From: Paulownia fortunei | Taxonomy: Eukaryota; Streptophyta; Magnoliopsida; Lamiales; Paulowniaceae | Length of the DNA: 64,000 nt | Assembly: GCA_019321725.1 (NCBI GenBank) | Contig: CM033119.1 | Location: forward strand, 2,257,865-2,321,864 | Reading direction: 5' to 3' | Shown here: piece by piece, positions 11,690 to 24,269 of the stretch | Layout of the letters: each line of letters opens with the position of its first letter | Position numbering within the stretch: position 1 is the first letter of the stretch | Made by a program: the position numbers and the translations under genes | Notes under the pieces: generated by a model | What the model saw: the letters and a program-made list of their open reading frames with translations, nothing else | What the model was told of the DNA's origin: nothing | Databases searched by the model: none

Positions 11690-14600
11690 TCATTGTTTCA
11701 GTTTTATCAAGATTTCGTCGATGCTTTTTCACAAAAGAGATAAGACCAAAAAATGTTAGGATTTTAATTTTAGTTCATGTTCATAACAAGTCTAAAAGGG
11801 TTGTGGATTTCACTTTATCACAAGAGGGAAAAAGGGTCTATGTATGTATTATGTGGAATTCAAGAATCCCATATTTTTCCAATGTAACTTTCATCTATTT
11901 CTCAGTTGAAATAGTAGAAAGAAAACTCAACCAAAGTTCTCAAGGACCTCATCTCACACTCTATACAAGTTACATATTGTCGTTTCGGATTCCCTAATTA
12001 CCTACTAAGTATTAGTTAATTGCCTTGCCTACAAATTGTTGTTGTTTCTATTGTCTCTTAGTCCCCCGTGATTGCATTTATTAAGCAAAAAAGAACTGTG
12101 CAAAATCAATTCAGATACACTCTTAACATGATCAACATTCATGGAAGACAAGTTGTAATAATAATAAAAATAAAGTTGTCTTTTAGAATCCAGCTACTGG
12201 AATCAACTGATTTCAGGCTGCAAGTGATGTCAAATATTTTGATTACTTATGATGGAAATCAGTGCCAATAAACTCTAACCTTCACAAGCACCATCAAAGG
12301 TGTGTTTTCCCCCCAACAAACAACTCTGGAAACTAAAACAAGAACTAGAAAAATTCTCTGTCCAATCCATGCTGTGGAATCATACGCATTATTGGTCTCC
12401 TAAGGCATATAATATGGTCTTAATTTCCTCCCCAACTGTCAAATCATCCAGTAGAAACATATATGGTAGATTTTTTTGAGATTGATTTTTTTGGAAGTGA
12501 TAACATATTTACTGACAGATTGTTAAGTTTTGTGGAGTACAGAGTATATGATTCTTACTTATGCGAACTCATTTTCATGAGAGATTTGAGTAACTCCAAC
12601 TTGGTTGCAATAATTGCATTATGTCAAGCTACATTGAGAAGGGTAGGAACCCCAACAAAATACTTTTTCTTGATTGGATTTAACATCATCCACAACTGTC
12701 CGAACACATATAAGAGGTTGTGGGTTACTTGAAACTAGCAATCACAAAATGGTTTCAGAATTTCTTGAAACTGTCAAAATTGTAATGTGAGTAGTTCACA
12801 CATAGTCATCTCACACCACTTACCAATTCACTAGGAAAAATATGTATGGGAGAAAATTCTTACCTATATCAAATAATAAAAACGACTATGTCATGCAAAC
12901 AGTGAAATTAACATTGTACGACATAACATAATCTTCACTTTTTTTAATCGTAAAACTAGAACACTAGGTGTAAGCGTGTGAGTGTTATTTTCTTTCTTGT
13001 CCTTTTTATTTTGTGCATGTGTTGTAGGGGTGGGGGTGGGGTTGAGATGATGGTGATGGAAGTGAGAGGGGTCATGCTACAAATAAAGTTGTACTTTTTG
13101 GAAAGATGCTAAGGTAATGAACCCTTTTTTTTTTTTAACCAAAGACAGTAGCCTTTGGGCTTTTGGCATTTGTTGACCATCCATCTGCATCAAATGTAAG
13201 AGTGGGTGGATGCTCATGCTCCCACCACCACAAGGATGGATGGAGGACAAGTACAACCTCAAAAAAAGTAAAAAAAAAAAAAAGAAAGAAAGAAATAGAA
13301 TTGATGGAGAAATAAGAAGAATCCTGCAAGGTGACTTCCACCATTCACCAATTCCTAAGAGATTGAGCTTTTCTGTGGAGAATCTTGTCTTGATCAACTA
13401 TCCTTCTTAAAGTTGTATATGTACTACTGCACGACTTAGAATTTGGTGGATTAGAATTATCAAAATAAAAAAAAAAAAAAAACAAGTTTTAACGTAGTCG
13501 AGCTTGTGCAGGGAGAATGAACTATACTTGAAGCATTTATTCTTTGAAGAAATTCCAAGCATATTTGTATCTTTGTTGTTGGTTTTTGAACAAAGTCTTA
13601 TTCCAACATTTAACAGTTATGACTAAGATGATGAGATCATTAAGGAGAGAATTCACTCTAGAAGGGCTTTTTTTTTTTTTTTTTTTTTAAATTAAGAACA
13701 AGAATGTATCTTTTTCACATAGTCAAAAGTGTAGTATGTGAGATAGTGTGAGAGTCATGAAAGAGATAAAGATATAAAACCCTTTTTTATAAATGTGAGA
13801 ACTGCTTTTTGTCGAGTATGAAGTAACACTTCTTTATGTTTATTTTTATTCAAAAAAATAAAATTAATTCTAGTGGGAGATGCATGAAATTCACATTTAA
13901 GTCTTAACCAATTTTTAAAATTTGCCAAAATGCTCTTACTTTAATTCTTTAGATTGGTTGATATTCTTCAAAATATTATGAATATGGGTTGCTTTTCATT
14001 ACATATTATTAAAAGGTTTATGTTTGGGCATTAGCCCACTTGTAGACTTAGTTTGTGGGCAGCCAGAATATGATATAGGCACATTTTTCTAGAAAGAATT
14101 AAAATATTCTGAGTAGTTTTAATTTCTTGAAAATTCAAATTAGTATTAACTAGAGTTTTAGGCTGAAATTACATTTTTATATGCTGATATTGGATAGTGT
14201 TTTATGTTTTAACTTATTAGATTTTAAAAAATTTGGAGAAAAATCCTTAAAGATTTTAACTTGATTTTTCAATTTATATTTTTGCCAAGAAAGAGCTCTA
14301 CTAGTAAAACTTGTATTAATATCCATATAATACACGCATGTACCAATAATTAAAAACTACTCTCGTTTCTCATACACACTCTAAACTTAATGAATAATAT
14401 TCACACTTTTAAATGAAACATTTAGCATACATATTATATATATTTCGTATAATATTTAAAAAACAATACTCTATTTTATTAAATATTTATAATATCTATT
14501 TAAAACCTAAAATTGTGCATAAATATTAATTAAATATCATATAAATAAAAATTAAGAATTCTTAATTATTTATAAAAATATTAATTATTATTAAATTGTT

Positions 14601-16294
14601 ATCTCTAAATTGGGTCATAATAATAAATTAAATATTATAGTGATAGATATAAAATAATTTTTATTTAATTTTAAAATATACAAAGCATAATATTGTGTCA
14701 AAATAATTTTAAAATAAGTAATATCTTTGCTCTCGAATAATTCTTTTTATGTTCGTATTATATTGAACATCTATAATTTATATATTATTCATTTGTTTTT
14801 TTGACAAATTTTTTTATCAAAACTTTAAACAAAAATTGGTATAAACTTATACCTAATCGATACCAAATAATTGTCATCCCATATTTAATTAAGTAGTCAT
14901 TAGTACACTGCATTTGAATATTAAATTCACAAGTTGTGACTGAAAGGATAATGAATACTTTAAAAACCCACTGTCCGTCCTGAAAAAAAAAATGGTAAAT
15001 AGAGGGAAAAGTTAAAATCCAATATGAACAATGAAGAATGTGACCCGACAACAATGAAAAATGGTCATAAAGTTATTAATGCTGATCTCCACCACATGTT
15101 ACCAGAAAAAGGGTGTATACTATAATGATGAATTTACTTTAAAATGCTATGCACGTTTTTATTGAAAAAATAAAATAAAATTATGAGATATTTGGTAAAG
15201 TATTTAAAGAATCGTACCAAAAAAAATATTATTTTTCACATAAGTTGATAGTAATAATAGAATTGATAAAAATAATTTTTTAATGTAAATCAGTTCTTTC
15301 GAAAGACTTGTAGTTCAAAAACTTAAAAATAAAACATATGGCTGGTCACTCTCATCAAATTAGGAATGCATATTGGTCATGTAATTTTCATGTGCATATG
15401 CAAAGGGATGGTGGTGGCCAGCGGCGGCCGCCATGACCTACGGTGGTTGGAGCTAGGCTCAATCACTTGATGCAGTAAAAGTACTTTGTATAAATTTGTT
15501 CATTTTTTTTTCATTTTAATAGGATTTCCAAATCGGTGAATGGGTTGGTGTGACAATATATATATATATGCTAATGAATCATAATCTTTCAAAACCAATG
15601 AGAGTTCTGCCTCAAAAAGATTTGTTTTCTTTTTACTATTTTATTTTCTAAAATAATGATAAAATAAAAAGAAAAGTTGTGCACTGATTTTCTTTAATTT
15701 TTAATTTAATAATTATGTGATAATGGGGACCTCCAAGATTCTGGGAATTATAAGTATCTTTGTCCAGCTGCAATATGGTACTAATTATGACTCTATACGA
15801 AGACAAGCACGAGTGTATAGAAAGTGAACACATTTCTTATGAAAACAATCAAATTAATTTCAGTCAACTTTTTTAAAATTTATTTATCGTCTCGGAGTGA
15901 AATGAACATACTTTGCAGTGATAAGAAAGCAATTTAGAATGCCAAATTAAATTAGTAGCAAATTAAAGTGAACATTTTCGTCAAAGAAATTGATCTCCTG
16001 TACTGGGAACTGGGAATTCATTTTCATACAACCTTTTATAATTCTAGTTATTAGTACAAAAACAATGAAACTGATATATGTCTATTAAAAATTTACACGA
16101 AAACCTTAATAGTCCTGACAATATTGTCACTTATATGTACATAGCATATCAACTATATTCACACAAACAACTTCTTTCTCATTTTCCAGATGGGATCAGC
16201 TGTAAATGCTTTGGCGCTCGGTTTCTTATACAAAAGGAATTCTACCTGTTTGCTCAACAATCAACATCAGGGCCCAAGAGTTCATTCTCCAAAC
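11690..16294. other. 4.6 kb spacer between permease and auxilin genes
   Basis: It contains the 3' UTR of the permease gene and, at its right end, the 3' UTR of the auxilin gene. The middle (14.2-15.3 kb) is extremely AT-rich. A partial G-run tract is at 13027-13041. A short GC-rich islet with a GCGGCCGC palindrome is near 15424. A pyrimidine/purine-rich stretch around 13110-13300 carries overlapping open frames on both strands, with no recognisable protein. No gene is supported. Confidence 0.5.
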
Positions 16295-17634
16295 TCATCC
16301 AAGTTCCTCTGCGCTAAATTTGTTCCAGGCTTCCTATTGAAACACAATATTACATGAGTTTGTTGAGGTATAACATGTGAAATGTAAAGTTAGCATCGCA
16401 ACAATTTCATATATCTCATTTAAGCCTACTTCCTACATATTAGTAGCATAGGGATAGATTCGTGCATTTAACAATGTCAAGTCTCAATCGGCGGAAGATG
16501 CTTTGCATTATAAGAACTGCAACACAAGTACCTTAAGTAGATCAAAAACCTTTTCGGCAACATATTTTTGGTGGAGATTAGCTCCTTTTTGTTGAACTTT
16601 GTCCGGATGGACGTATAAAGTAGCCTTTTTATAAGCCTTTTTCACAGAATCAGAATTAATTATATCTGTCAATGGAACTGGGCGCCAACCACATTCAGGC
16701 CACAACACCTGCACAACATTCCAGATTAGTGAGATAGAATTTCACATATATTGCTCAAAATTGAGGAATTTATTTACTAGCCACCTTAATAAGGACAACA
16801 AAATTTTGTACAGAACAAAATCTGTAAGACAGAAAAAGTACTAATATGAGGTGATTGGAAGTAAGAAGTGAGATTTTAAACCTTAAACGAATTATTACAA
16901 ACTAGGAAGCATAACTTTCAACTATAAATTTTTGAACTTACAGCAAAGCACATACAGCTTACTGGGGGATCAAAAGATAAGCCTACGAATCTAACTAAAT
17001 CATGCAATAACTGTAAAGCAAGAAGCTTAGCTCCATCCAATAGTTTGTAATAATTAGTAGAACAAAATAGTATTTAAACCGTACAAAAAGAAACAAATTG
17101 ACAATGATTTAAGAATTTTGTGATTCATACATCAGGAATTATACAATAAACCTCAAAAGAATCTTAAGTGCATGCCTAATTCCATGGAACAATGTCAATT
17201 GTATATAATTTAGCAAGTCAAAGCCCACATGCTCGTACACAGCCAAATCATTACCAAAGTTTTACAATTTACAATTTGCTTGATCAGCTTTCATCATAAA
17301 TTCAGACATTAGCAGTACAATAAGGCATCCGAAAAAGCTACTACCATAACGGTTTTGTATATGGAAGGTCCAGCAATTATATAACACAAAAAATTACACC
17401 CTGCAGAAACACACCTGCTGCAATGAGGACAGTAAGGCACGTAAGTTGCCTTCTTTTCCTGCAGCCCAACACTTTATATCATTGTCCAAAGTTTCCGCAA
17501 GCCTCTGAAGTGGTTCAGATTACAGAAATAACATTAGAGAAAAATTTCAGAAGATAGAACGTTGTAACTCATGTGTGGAACACATGCACATGCATCTGAT
17601 CTTTATATAAGATGTTTGAGTGTGTGTGCGCATC

Positions 17635-17678
<44 letters not shown>

Positions 17679-20600
17679 AATCCTCAAACTGAAATCTCAC
17701 CCCCTCCCCCAACCCAAAGAGAATTCACACTTATAGATACAAGGGTCTCAGCAATCACTACAATGCATTTCTCTAGATTGTCGGTCTTACACGTTTCTCT
17801 TCCTGCTCGTGCTGGCTTTGAAGATCACGCTGATTCTTTTCAGCAAGTGCTTCAGCCTGGAAATAGGAATGATAAAATTATTAAATCCACCACACAAAAG
17901 TATCAATCCTATTAAAATAATATCAAACCAAAAACCATCAACATTGTCAAGACCAAGGAACCTTGACCAGATGTAGCTCCCAGTTATGTTTAATATACAG
18001 TTTGTAGACTATAGTGAAGGATCTGAAGGCAATAAAGCCTATCATACCCTACATGTCATGGCAAAAGACAACAATTGATCTGGGCCCATTGAATCCTTTG
18101 CCAAAATAAAGGGAAGCAAATGGTGTGAAGGCAGCTTCACTTTCCATTGACATTGATGATAATACATGATGAGGCAGGAAAATCTCAAGATTTAATGGCC
18201 AAAATTAAAATGAAACATTCGTACATCACATGCCATGGAATTCTCGCTTATTGAGGCAAGTTAATAAGTTTTGTTCAATCACAAAAAAATCCACTGACAC
18301 GATTGTTGAACCATCAGTATTTTCTGCACTCTCTGCTATTTCTATGACTCTTTAGCAGTCCATACTACAAATTTCAAATGCAAACATATGGTTGCTCTTG
18401 GGAAGAATGCAGGATTAACACAATGGTCTGAGAAAAAAGATGTATAACCAAATGAAACTTATTATTAGTAAAACATACCATACGCGCATTCATTCTCATA
18501 TGACGATTTAGCCTAGCTCTTCGTCTTTCTTCAGGTTCCCCCTTAATTTCATGAAACTCTCCAGATGAAGTGGCAACATCTGCAAGCAGGGAAGCAAGAA
18601 ACTAATACATAGTGTAAAAGATATCAACATTAGCATCACAGGACATCATTATATAAAGAATATGCACGGATGCCGTACAATTGATTATGACAAGTAACAC
18701 ACAAAGCTAGTTACAGAGATATATCATGAAGTTCTAATATATCTATGCTCAAAACTAGGTAATCATTTTCCAATAGATAACTAGTTTCACTTGATTATGC
18801 TTGTAGTGAATAAGAACTAATACAATTAGCACCATCAAATTTAGTATAACCCTAGCTTTGATTGCTTTCAAATAAAAGAAAATGAATATGCACGTGTATC
18901 ATTTTATTATCATCTTAGCATCACACAGACGGGAGATATATGGATTTATCTTCACTGAAAAATTCTGACCAATAAAAGATATATCAAATAAAAGTAATTT
19001 CACCAAACATATATGTTCCTAATTATAAATAGTCACATTTTTCTTCATAATTGCATCAGTCTTAGGAGGTCTATGTAAGTCTGTCTGAGATCTCAAGTTA
19101 TATTGAACAGACAGAAATGAGTTTGTATAAGAAATTGACATAGAAATTGCGTGTTGCATACATGTCAAGAAATAAGCGACCCACTAGACGTGAATTCATT
19201 AGCATACTCTGGAAAATAATATGCCGACTTGTTAACCAACTGATCTTAATCTATCACACATTAAAGTCACATCTCAAAGGTAGCTTGGTCAGGCAAATCT
19301 TTACAAAAATAGAGACTATGTGATAGGGGGTCGTTTTTTGTTGATCTGTTCAAGAAACAATGGTGTTTGGATCCTGGTATTGGATTTATAAAAGTGGTTG
19401 ACCAGCCTTATATACCCTACAACTACATATAGCTACATTTACAAAGTGTGAGATGATATTTCAGCATCACTATCCACTCCATAAAATGTTCCCCTTGCAT
19501 ATGTGCAGGTAAATTGTTAGTTCCTAAGCCATAATTGATGCTATGCTTAGATGGAAATTGTAAATGTTTTTGGGTATTCTATGTTATTTTCAGGTCAGAT
19601 AATGGATCTAGTTCTTAAAACCTGTATTCGATATGTAATAGAAATAAATACAGGCTCTAAATTGAGCACCAGTCATAGGTGAAGATTGTTTTATGTCTGA
19701 ATACCCCCAAAAAGTGCAGTGAAGTCATTCCCAATATTTGTTGCAGAAGAAGCCTTCTTTTTGCTGAATGAGGACAATGTAGAAGTTTGCTTCCCTTCAG
19801 GCCCCTTTTCTTCACCGAAGAAGATATCAAATTGGGAATCCTGGACACCAAAGAATAAAATTAATCAAAATTATGATATAAGCATCAGGATATAGAAAAT
19901 TATTTTTAAGATTTATTAATCCACCTGAGTAGTAGAAGTTGGTCTTGCAGCATGCTTTTGTTGCATGCCACCACCAAAAAATGCATCCAGATCATCGACA
20001 TTCTCAAATCCATTTGAAGTTATGCCTGCACTTGGCTTGTTAGTTGTGGTCCTTTTTCCATCAGTTCTTGAATCATTCTGGCCCCTACCCATGGCGAAAT
20101 CATCAAATTCTTCAAGTGAAGATTGAATTAAGCCTTTTCCTGTATCTTGTTCTGAGGGACCAGCAAATGACCAAGAGGCATCAGACGGAGATATGATTCA
20201 AAAACTGAAAAAGGATCATCTTCCAGAATCGAGCTAGATTTAGCTGAATGGCCATTTGACTCTGGAGATAAGTCAGTCTTTGATTGCACTCTGTTAAACA
20301 TAATACCGTTTTTTACCAGAAGATCAGAACCAAAACAAACAAAAAATAAGTAAAGAATACAACAAGTCATATGCATCATATGGTTGGATAGCATATTTGA
20401 AGAGGTATGATGAAATTTTCCCAAGGCATGGTAGTTACAAATAAACTACCATGCTTGCTTAGGACCTTCGCCAGTTCGACTGTTTTGACCAAAAGAAATA
20501 ATATAGTATCTCATTTTCAGATATCCAGAGCTCAATTCTTTGCTAAGAGTATTGAGTTACTTGATTTTCCTTTATGCTTGGCACACAAGTTGAAGAGTTC

Positions 20601-22734
20601 TCATGTAGGAGTACTGAGTAATTAGTTTGCATTTGTTGAAAACAGGCCATAACAGTGTAAAATGGCAGTCAGGTTAAAATTCTGGGTCACTTTCTGCCAA
20701 CTGGCTAATCCTATTGTATTTCTGTCTGTAAACTTTCAGCAGTCAATATAAGTAATTTATTTAGTGTTGTATATTGAAGACCCCTCTTCATGTGCAGCAA
20801 ATAGCTAAAGAATCACAAGGAAGCATGAAGTTAAACAAGACATTATAAAGTAATGAGCAATTTATTTGTTTGATTGTTATACCTGTTTTTGTTATTTTCT
20901 TTCTTCAATGTAATGCATTGACACCTAGGCATACTTGTTAAATGTCATGCATGCTTAATCTAAGAAAAGATTATTATGTTGATAATTTTTTCTTTAGCAT
21001 TTCAGACGTCTGAAGCCAATTTCCAGGAACTAGATATAATGTAAAAAGATACCTTACACTAGTACATAGCTTTCTAATATGGTGCTAAGCCTTTCTGGTT
21101 CACAAGATAGTGCTTGGTTATTCCCTCATCCACCCAATAACACAAAACTGCCAATTTAACAAATTTGACTTGTGCAACCTTTTTGTTCCTCTTATTGGAT
21201 ATTAATTATACATGAAATATAGGGGTTTCTGAACAACTTCTTCCCCAAATTCTCCAAAATCTCTAGATTTTTATGCAAGCAACTTGATTTGCGTCAGGTG
21301 GGACACAATCAATTGAAAGCATAGGCAATGAGAGTTTGCAAACACCCATCATTAGAGCTTGTCTATCTCACATTTAAACCTTGTGAACTTCCTGATATGA
21401 GCCTATATTTTTCACATGAAAAGCAGGGTGACAGGTGGATCCTTTGCTTGGCGTCCTAGAGCTTTCCAAGAAATGGATGGATGGTCATCAAGCATCATTA
21501 CTTTGTACCAGCCCCAATTCCGCTTAACAGACTATAGTGGGAAAAAGTTAACCACAAGCCTTGTCAATATCAAAAAGGACTCTCCTTCCCTCAATCGCCA
21601 ATAGAACTGCATCCAAAACCATTCCAATTTTCATCAATGAGAACTACATTTTACACCAACTCTAGAAAACATCAGCGAAAACTTTCTGACATAAAAAAAC
21701 CCTCATAATATAAAGTGATTATACTGCTTAATACTGTCGCTGTCTTTCACAAAACTATCAAAGCCCAAAAACAACGTTTCTATACAAATATATGGACAAG
21801 GATAAAAACCTCTGCTCTAGGTAAGAACTACTACAAAAACATATTCCAAGTCTCATTTCTTCTTCTTTCATCAATAGTGAACATCCACATGAAACAGAGT
21901 CACAACATAGTATTCAGATTGCATTCATAAGAACCAAGTAAATGCCACAGAAAAGTTCCAACAAATGCATCACAAACTTCCATTACATGCCTTAATAATT
22001 TCGTGAGACTTCACAATTCACTCAGTATTAACAAGAATCAGCAACACAATTGCTCCAATTTAAGATGAATCCACATAGTTGTTCAGTAATTTGAAGAGAG
22101 AAAGTATACAGCTAAAGAGCTGCATCACACCTTATAGATAAAAAAAGAATAAATCAACCAACAAACAATCAGATAGATGTTCCCAAAATCCATGTATTTA
22201 CAACACATACTCTTTATTTGAAGGTCTAGCTCCTCCGAATCCTGGTATCAAATCCTCGAATCCAGACCCCTTATTCTCCTGCTTCCCACTAGAATTCACC
22301 CCAAAACTCCCTAAAAAATCATCAACAGAATCACTCTGCTTCGAATGTAATCCCAACAAATCATCATAAGCATTGGAACCAACAGAAATCTTTGAATTCG
22401 AATTACTATTATTCGTCCTATTACTTGAGTCATTAAGCACGGATTCCAAATCAATTCCCCCATATTGATTCGAACTCGAAACGGGCCCACCAAAAATATC
22501 ATCACCACCAAAGAAATTTTGGGATTGCGGAGTTTTATTGATGTTAAAATTGGATTTAAATATTCCATCGAGCTCATCAACGGGTAAGGAAGAGGAATCA
22601 TCCAACGACGACGTGTTGATGGAGCTATCGGCGGTGAAATGGGATTTCGATTTGGGCTTTAATTTGGCCATGGGAGCTGATTTTCCATGGGCTTTAAATC
22701 CAATGCTCTCCACTAAACCTCCAAATTCATCCAT
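16295..22734 (-). CDS. auxilin-like J-domain protein (clathrin uncoating), frame broken in exon 2
   Basis: Auxilins recruit Hsc70 to clathrin-coated vesicles through a C-terminal J domain and drive uncoating. Eight exons: 22211-22734, 19925-20290, 19705-19840, 18479-18579, 17791-17856, 17415-17504, 16532-16708 and 16295-16333. The N-terminus [13 protein letters not shown] is followed by GFGG, DLIPGF and DDPF-type low-complexity segments, then a charged helix ([13 protein letters not shown]), and a J domain with the HPD motif in [11 protein letters not shown], ending in [12 protein letters not shown]. Exon lengths sum to 1499, not a multiple of three. Within exon 2, near 20190-20200, the frame must move by one base: DDPFSVFES is in one frame and [15 protein letters not shown] in another. 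Repaired length would be about 499 residues. Unrepaired, translation stops at 20128-20130, before the J domain. The cause may be a sequence error or a real mutation. Confidence 0.9.
17636..17676. repeat. (GA)n microsatellite
   Basis: About 20 GA units inside the intron between exons 5 and 6 of the auxilin-like gene. Confidence 0.95.
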
Positions 22735-24269
22735 TATTTTCAAAAGTATTTCGAAATTCAGCTACAAATATTACCAAGGAACATATCCCAGTGTGTGTGT
22801 GTGTGTGTTTTGATGGGTTGATAAAGAAAAATGAGCGGCAAAAACTTAGCGGTGGAAAAAGAAAAAAAAAAAAAAGAGAAAATTTATAGGGATGAATTAA
22901 AGGAAAAAGAAAAAAAAAATGCAGAAATGGATTAAGGAATTAAAGGGTTGAAGGAAGTACTAAAAATTATTGAAAATCTGAGGGGTTTCTGTAGATAAAC
23001 ATACACATATGAGTAAATGAGTTAATATGAGGATTGGGTGGAAATTCCATTTCAATTAAGATTAATGAATGAGTTAATATAAAGATTAGATGTGTCCCGC
23101 ATAACAGAAGCAAATGAGATTCGAAATTTATCTTATAAGATTTTATAAATTGTAATAACAAATAAAAAAAAAACATTTTTTGTATTAAATTTACAAAAAG
23201 TACTTTACAACCTAATTGCAACTTATATAATTCTCAAAGCAATTTTCATATCTCAAACAAATCTTAAGAGTGAATGATCGATGAACTCATCTATAACAGA
23301 CTATAAAACTAGCGTTTAAGAAATCAGTTATACAATTCTTTATATTGTGCAACAAAAGATTTACATGTTATTTACATGTTGCAAAGTAGAAGATATAAAT
23401 GTTGACTCTTAAATTTCAATTTTAGAATCAAAGATACTAACTAAACAGAAAGTTTGGGTATGATCGAAAATACTTATTTGAATTTTTGGAGAGATAATAA
23501 CACACACAAAAAAGAAAATCATAAAAAACAAAGTTAATTATGTTTTACTATATAAAATATAAAATATAAAATATTAAGTATTCTATTTTTATAAAATAAG
23601 ATATTTAACAATCATACATCATTCAGTGCAACATATATTATGTCGTTTTAAATATAATATAAAAATAATTTTTTTATAAAAAAACAATAATCATTGAATG
23701 CAACTCATATTTTACTATTTTAAACAAAACACAAAAATAAAATGTCAGTCATAAAGAACACTAATCGTATGTCAACGTAATCCTCAAGCCTAAAATAGCT
23801 TGTACCTTTCCCTAGTTACATTTACAACCTTTTCTATTCTTTTTTCCTTTTCCCCACAGTTCATCCAAGTCCAGCATTGTTAACAAAAAAAATTCTCAAG
23901 TACATTTGGTGGTACTAGTTTGCACTCATTGGACAATTCTTGTGTTCTTCATAATATTGTTTTTTCAAGAATTCATTTAATTATCGCACATGAGGTGTCC
24001 ATATTTAACAAAAGGCACACCAAATGTCACTGTTGGCCGACTAAAGCACAGAACTTTCATACATGTGAACTTTGACCAGCAGCAGCAATTAACAAACGTA
24101 TACAACCGGCCATTTCAAACTTTAACTCTCCAGTCCCAAACGTGCTGTTTGACCACAGCAGCCAAGATTGATGCTGACTGAACTTTCTCCAATCCCAAAG
24201 CTTCATATAACAGCCACATAAAAATCATGCAAATTGCTTTGTTTTGGACAAAACTTCTTATTGCAGAAG
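22735..24269. other. divergent intergenic region, auxilin and receptor-kinase promoters
   Basis: Shared upstream region of two divergently transcribed genes. It starts with the 5' UTR of the auxilin-like gene, carrying a (GT)9 tract at 22791-22808 and A-rich runs. The middle is AT-rich without features I can support. The right end carries W-box cores for the receptor kinase. Confidence 0.5.
24072..24154 (+). promoter_or_regulatory. two W-box motifs (TTGACC) upstream of the receptor kinase
   Basis: TTGACC at 24072-24077 and 24149-24154 match the core bound by WRKY factors. They lie 120-200 bases before the start codon. WRKY control suits many receptor kinases, but two hexamers alone are weak evidence. 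Confidence 0.35.

Noticed and set aside
13210..13260. Short hairpin-like GGGTGG...CCACCC considered as a microRNA precursor
   Set aside because: No match to a conserved plant microRNA that I know, and the stem is too short.
13077..13410. Open frames on both strands with a poly-Phe/poly-Lys segment
   Set aside because: They arise from an A-rich (T-rich on the other strand) tract. There is no homology, and the two strands mirror each other.
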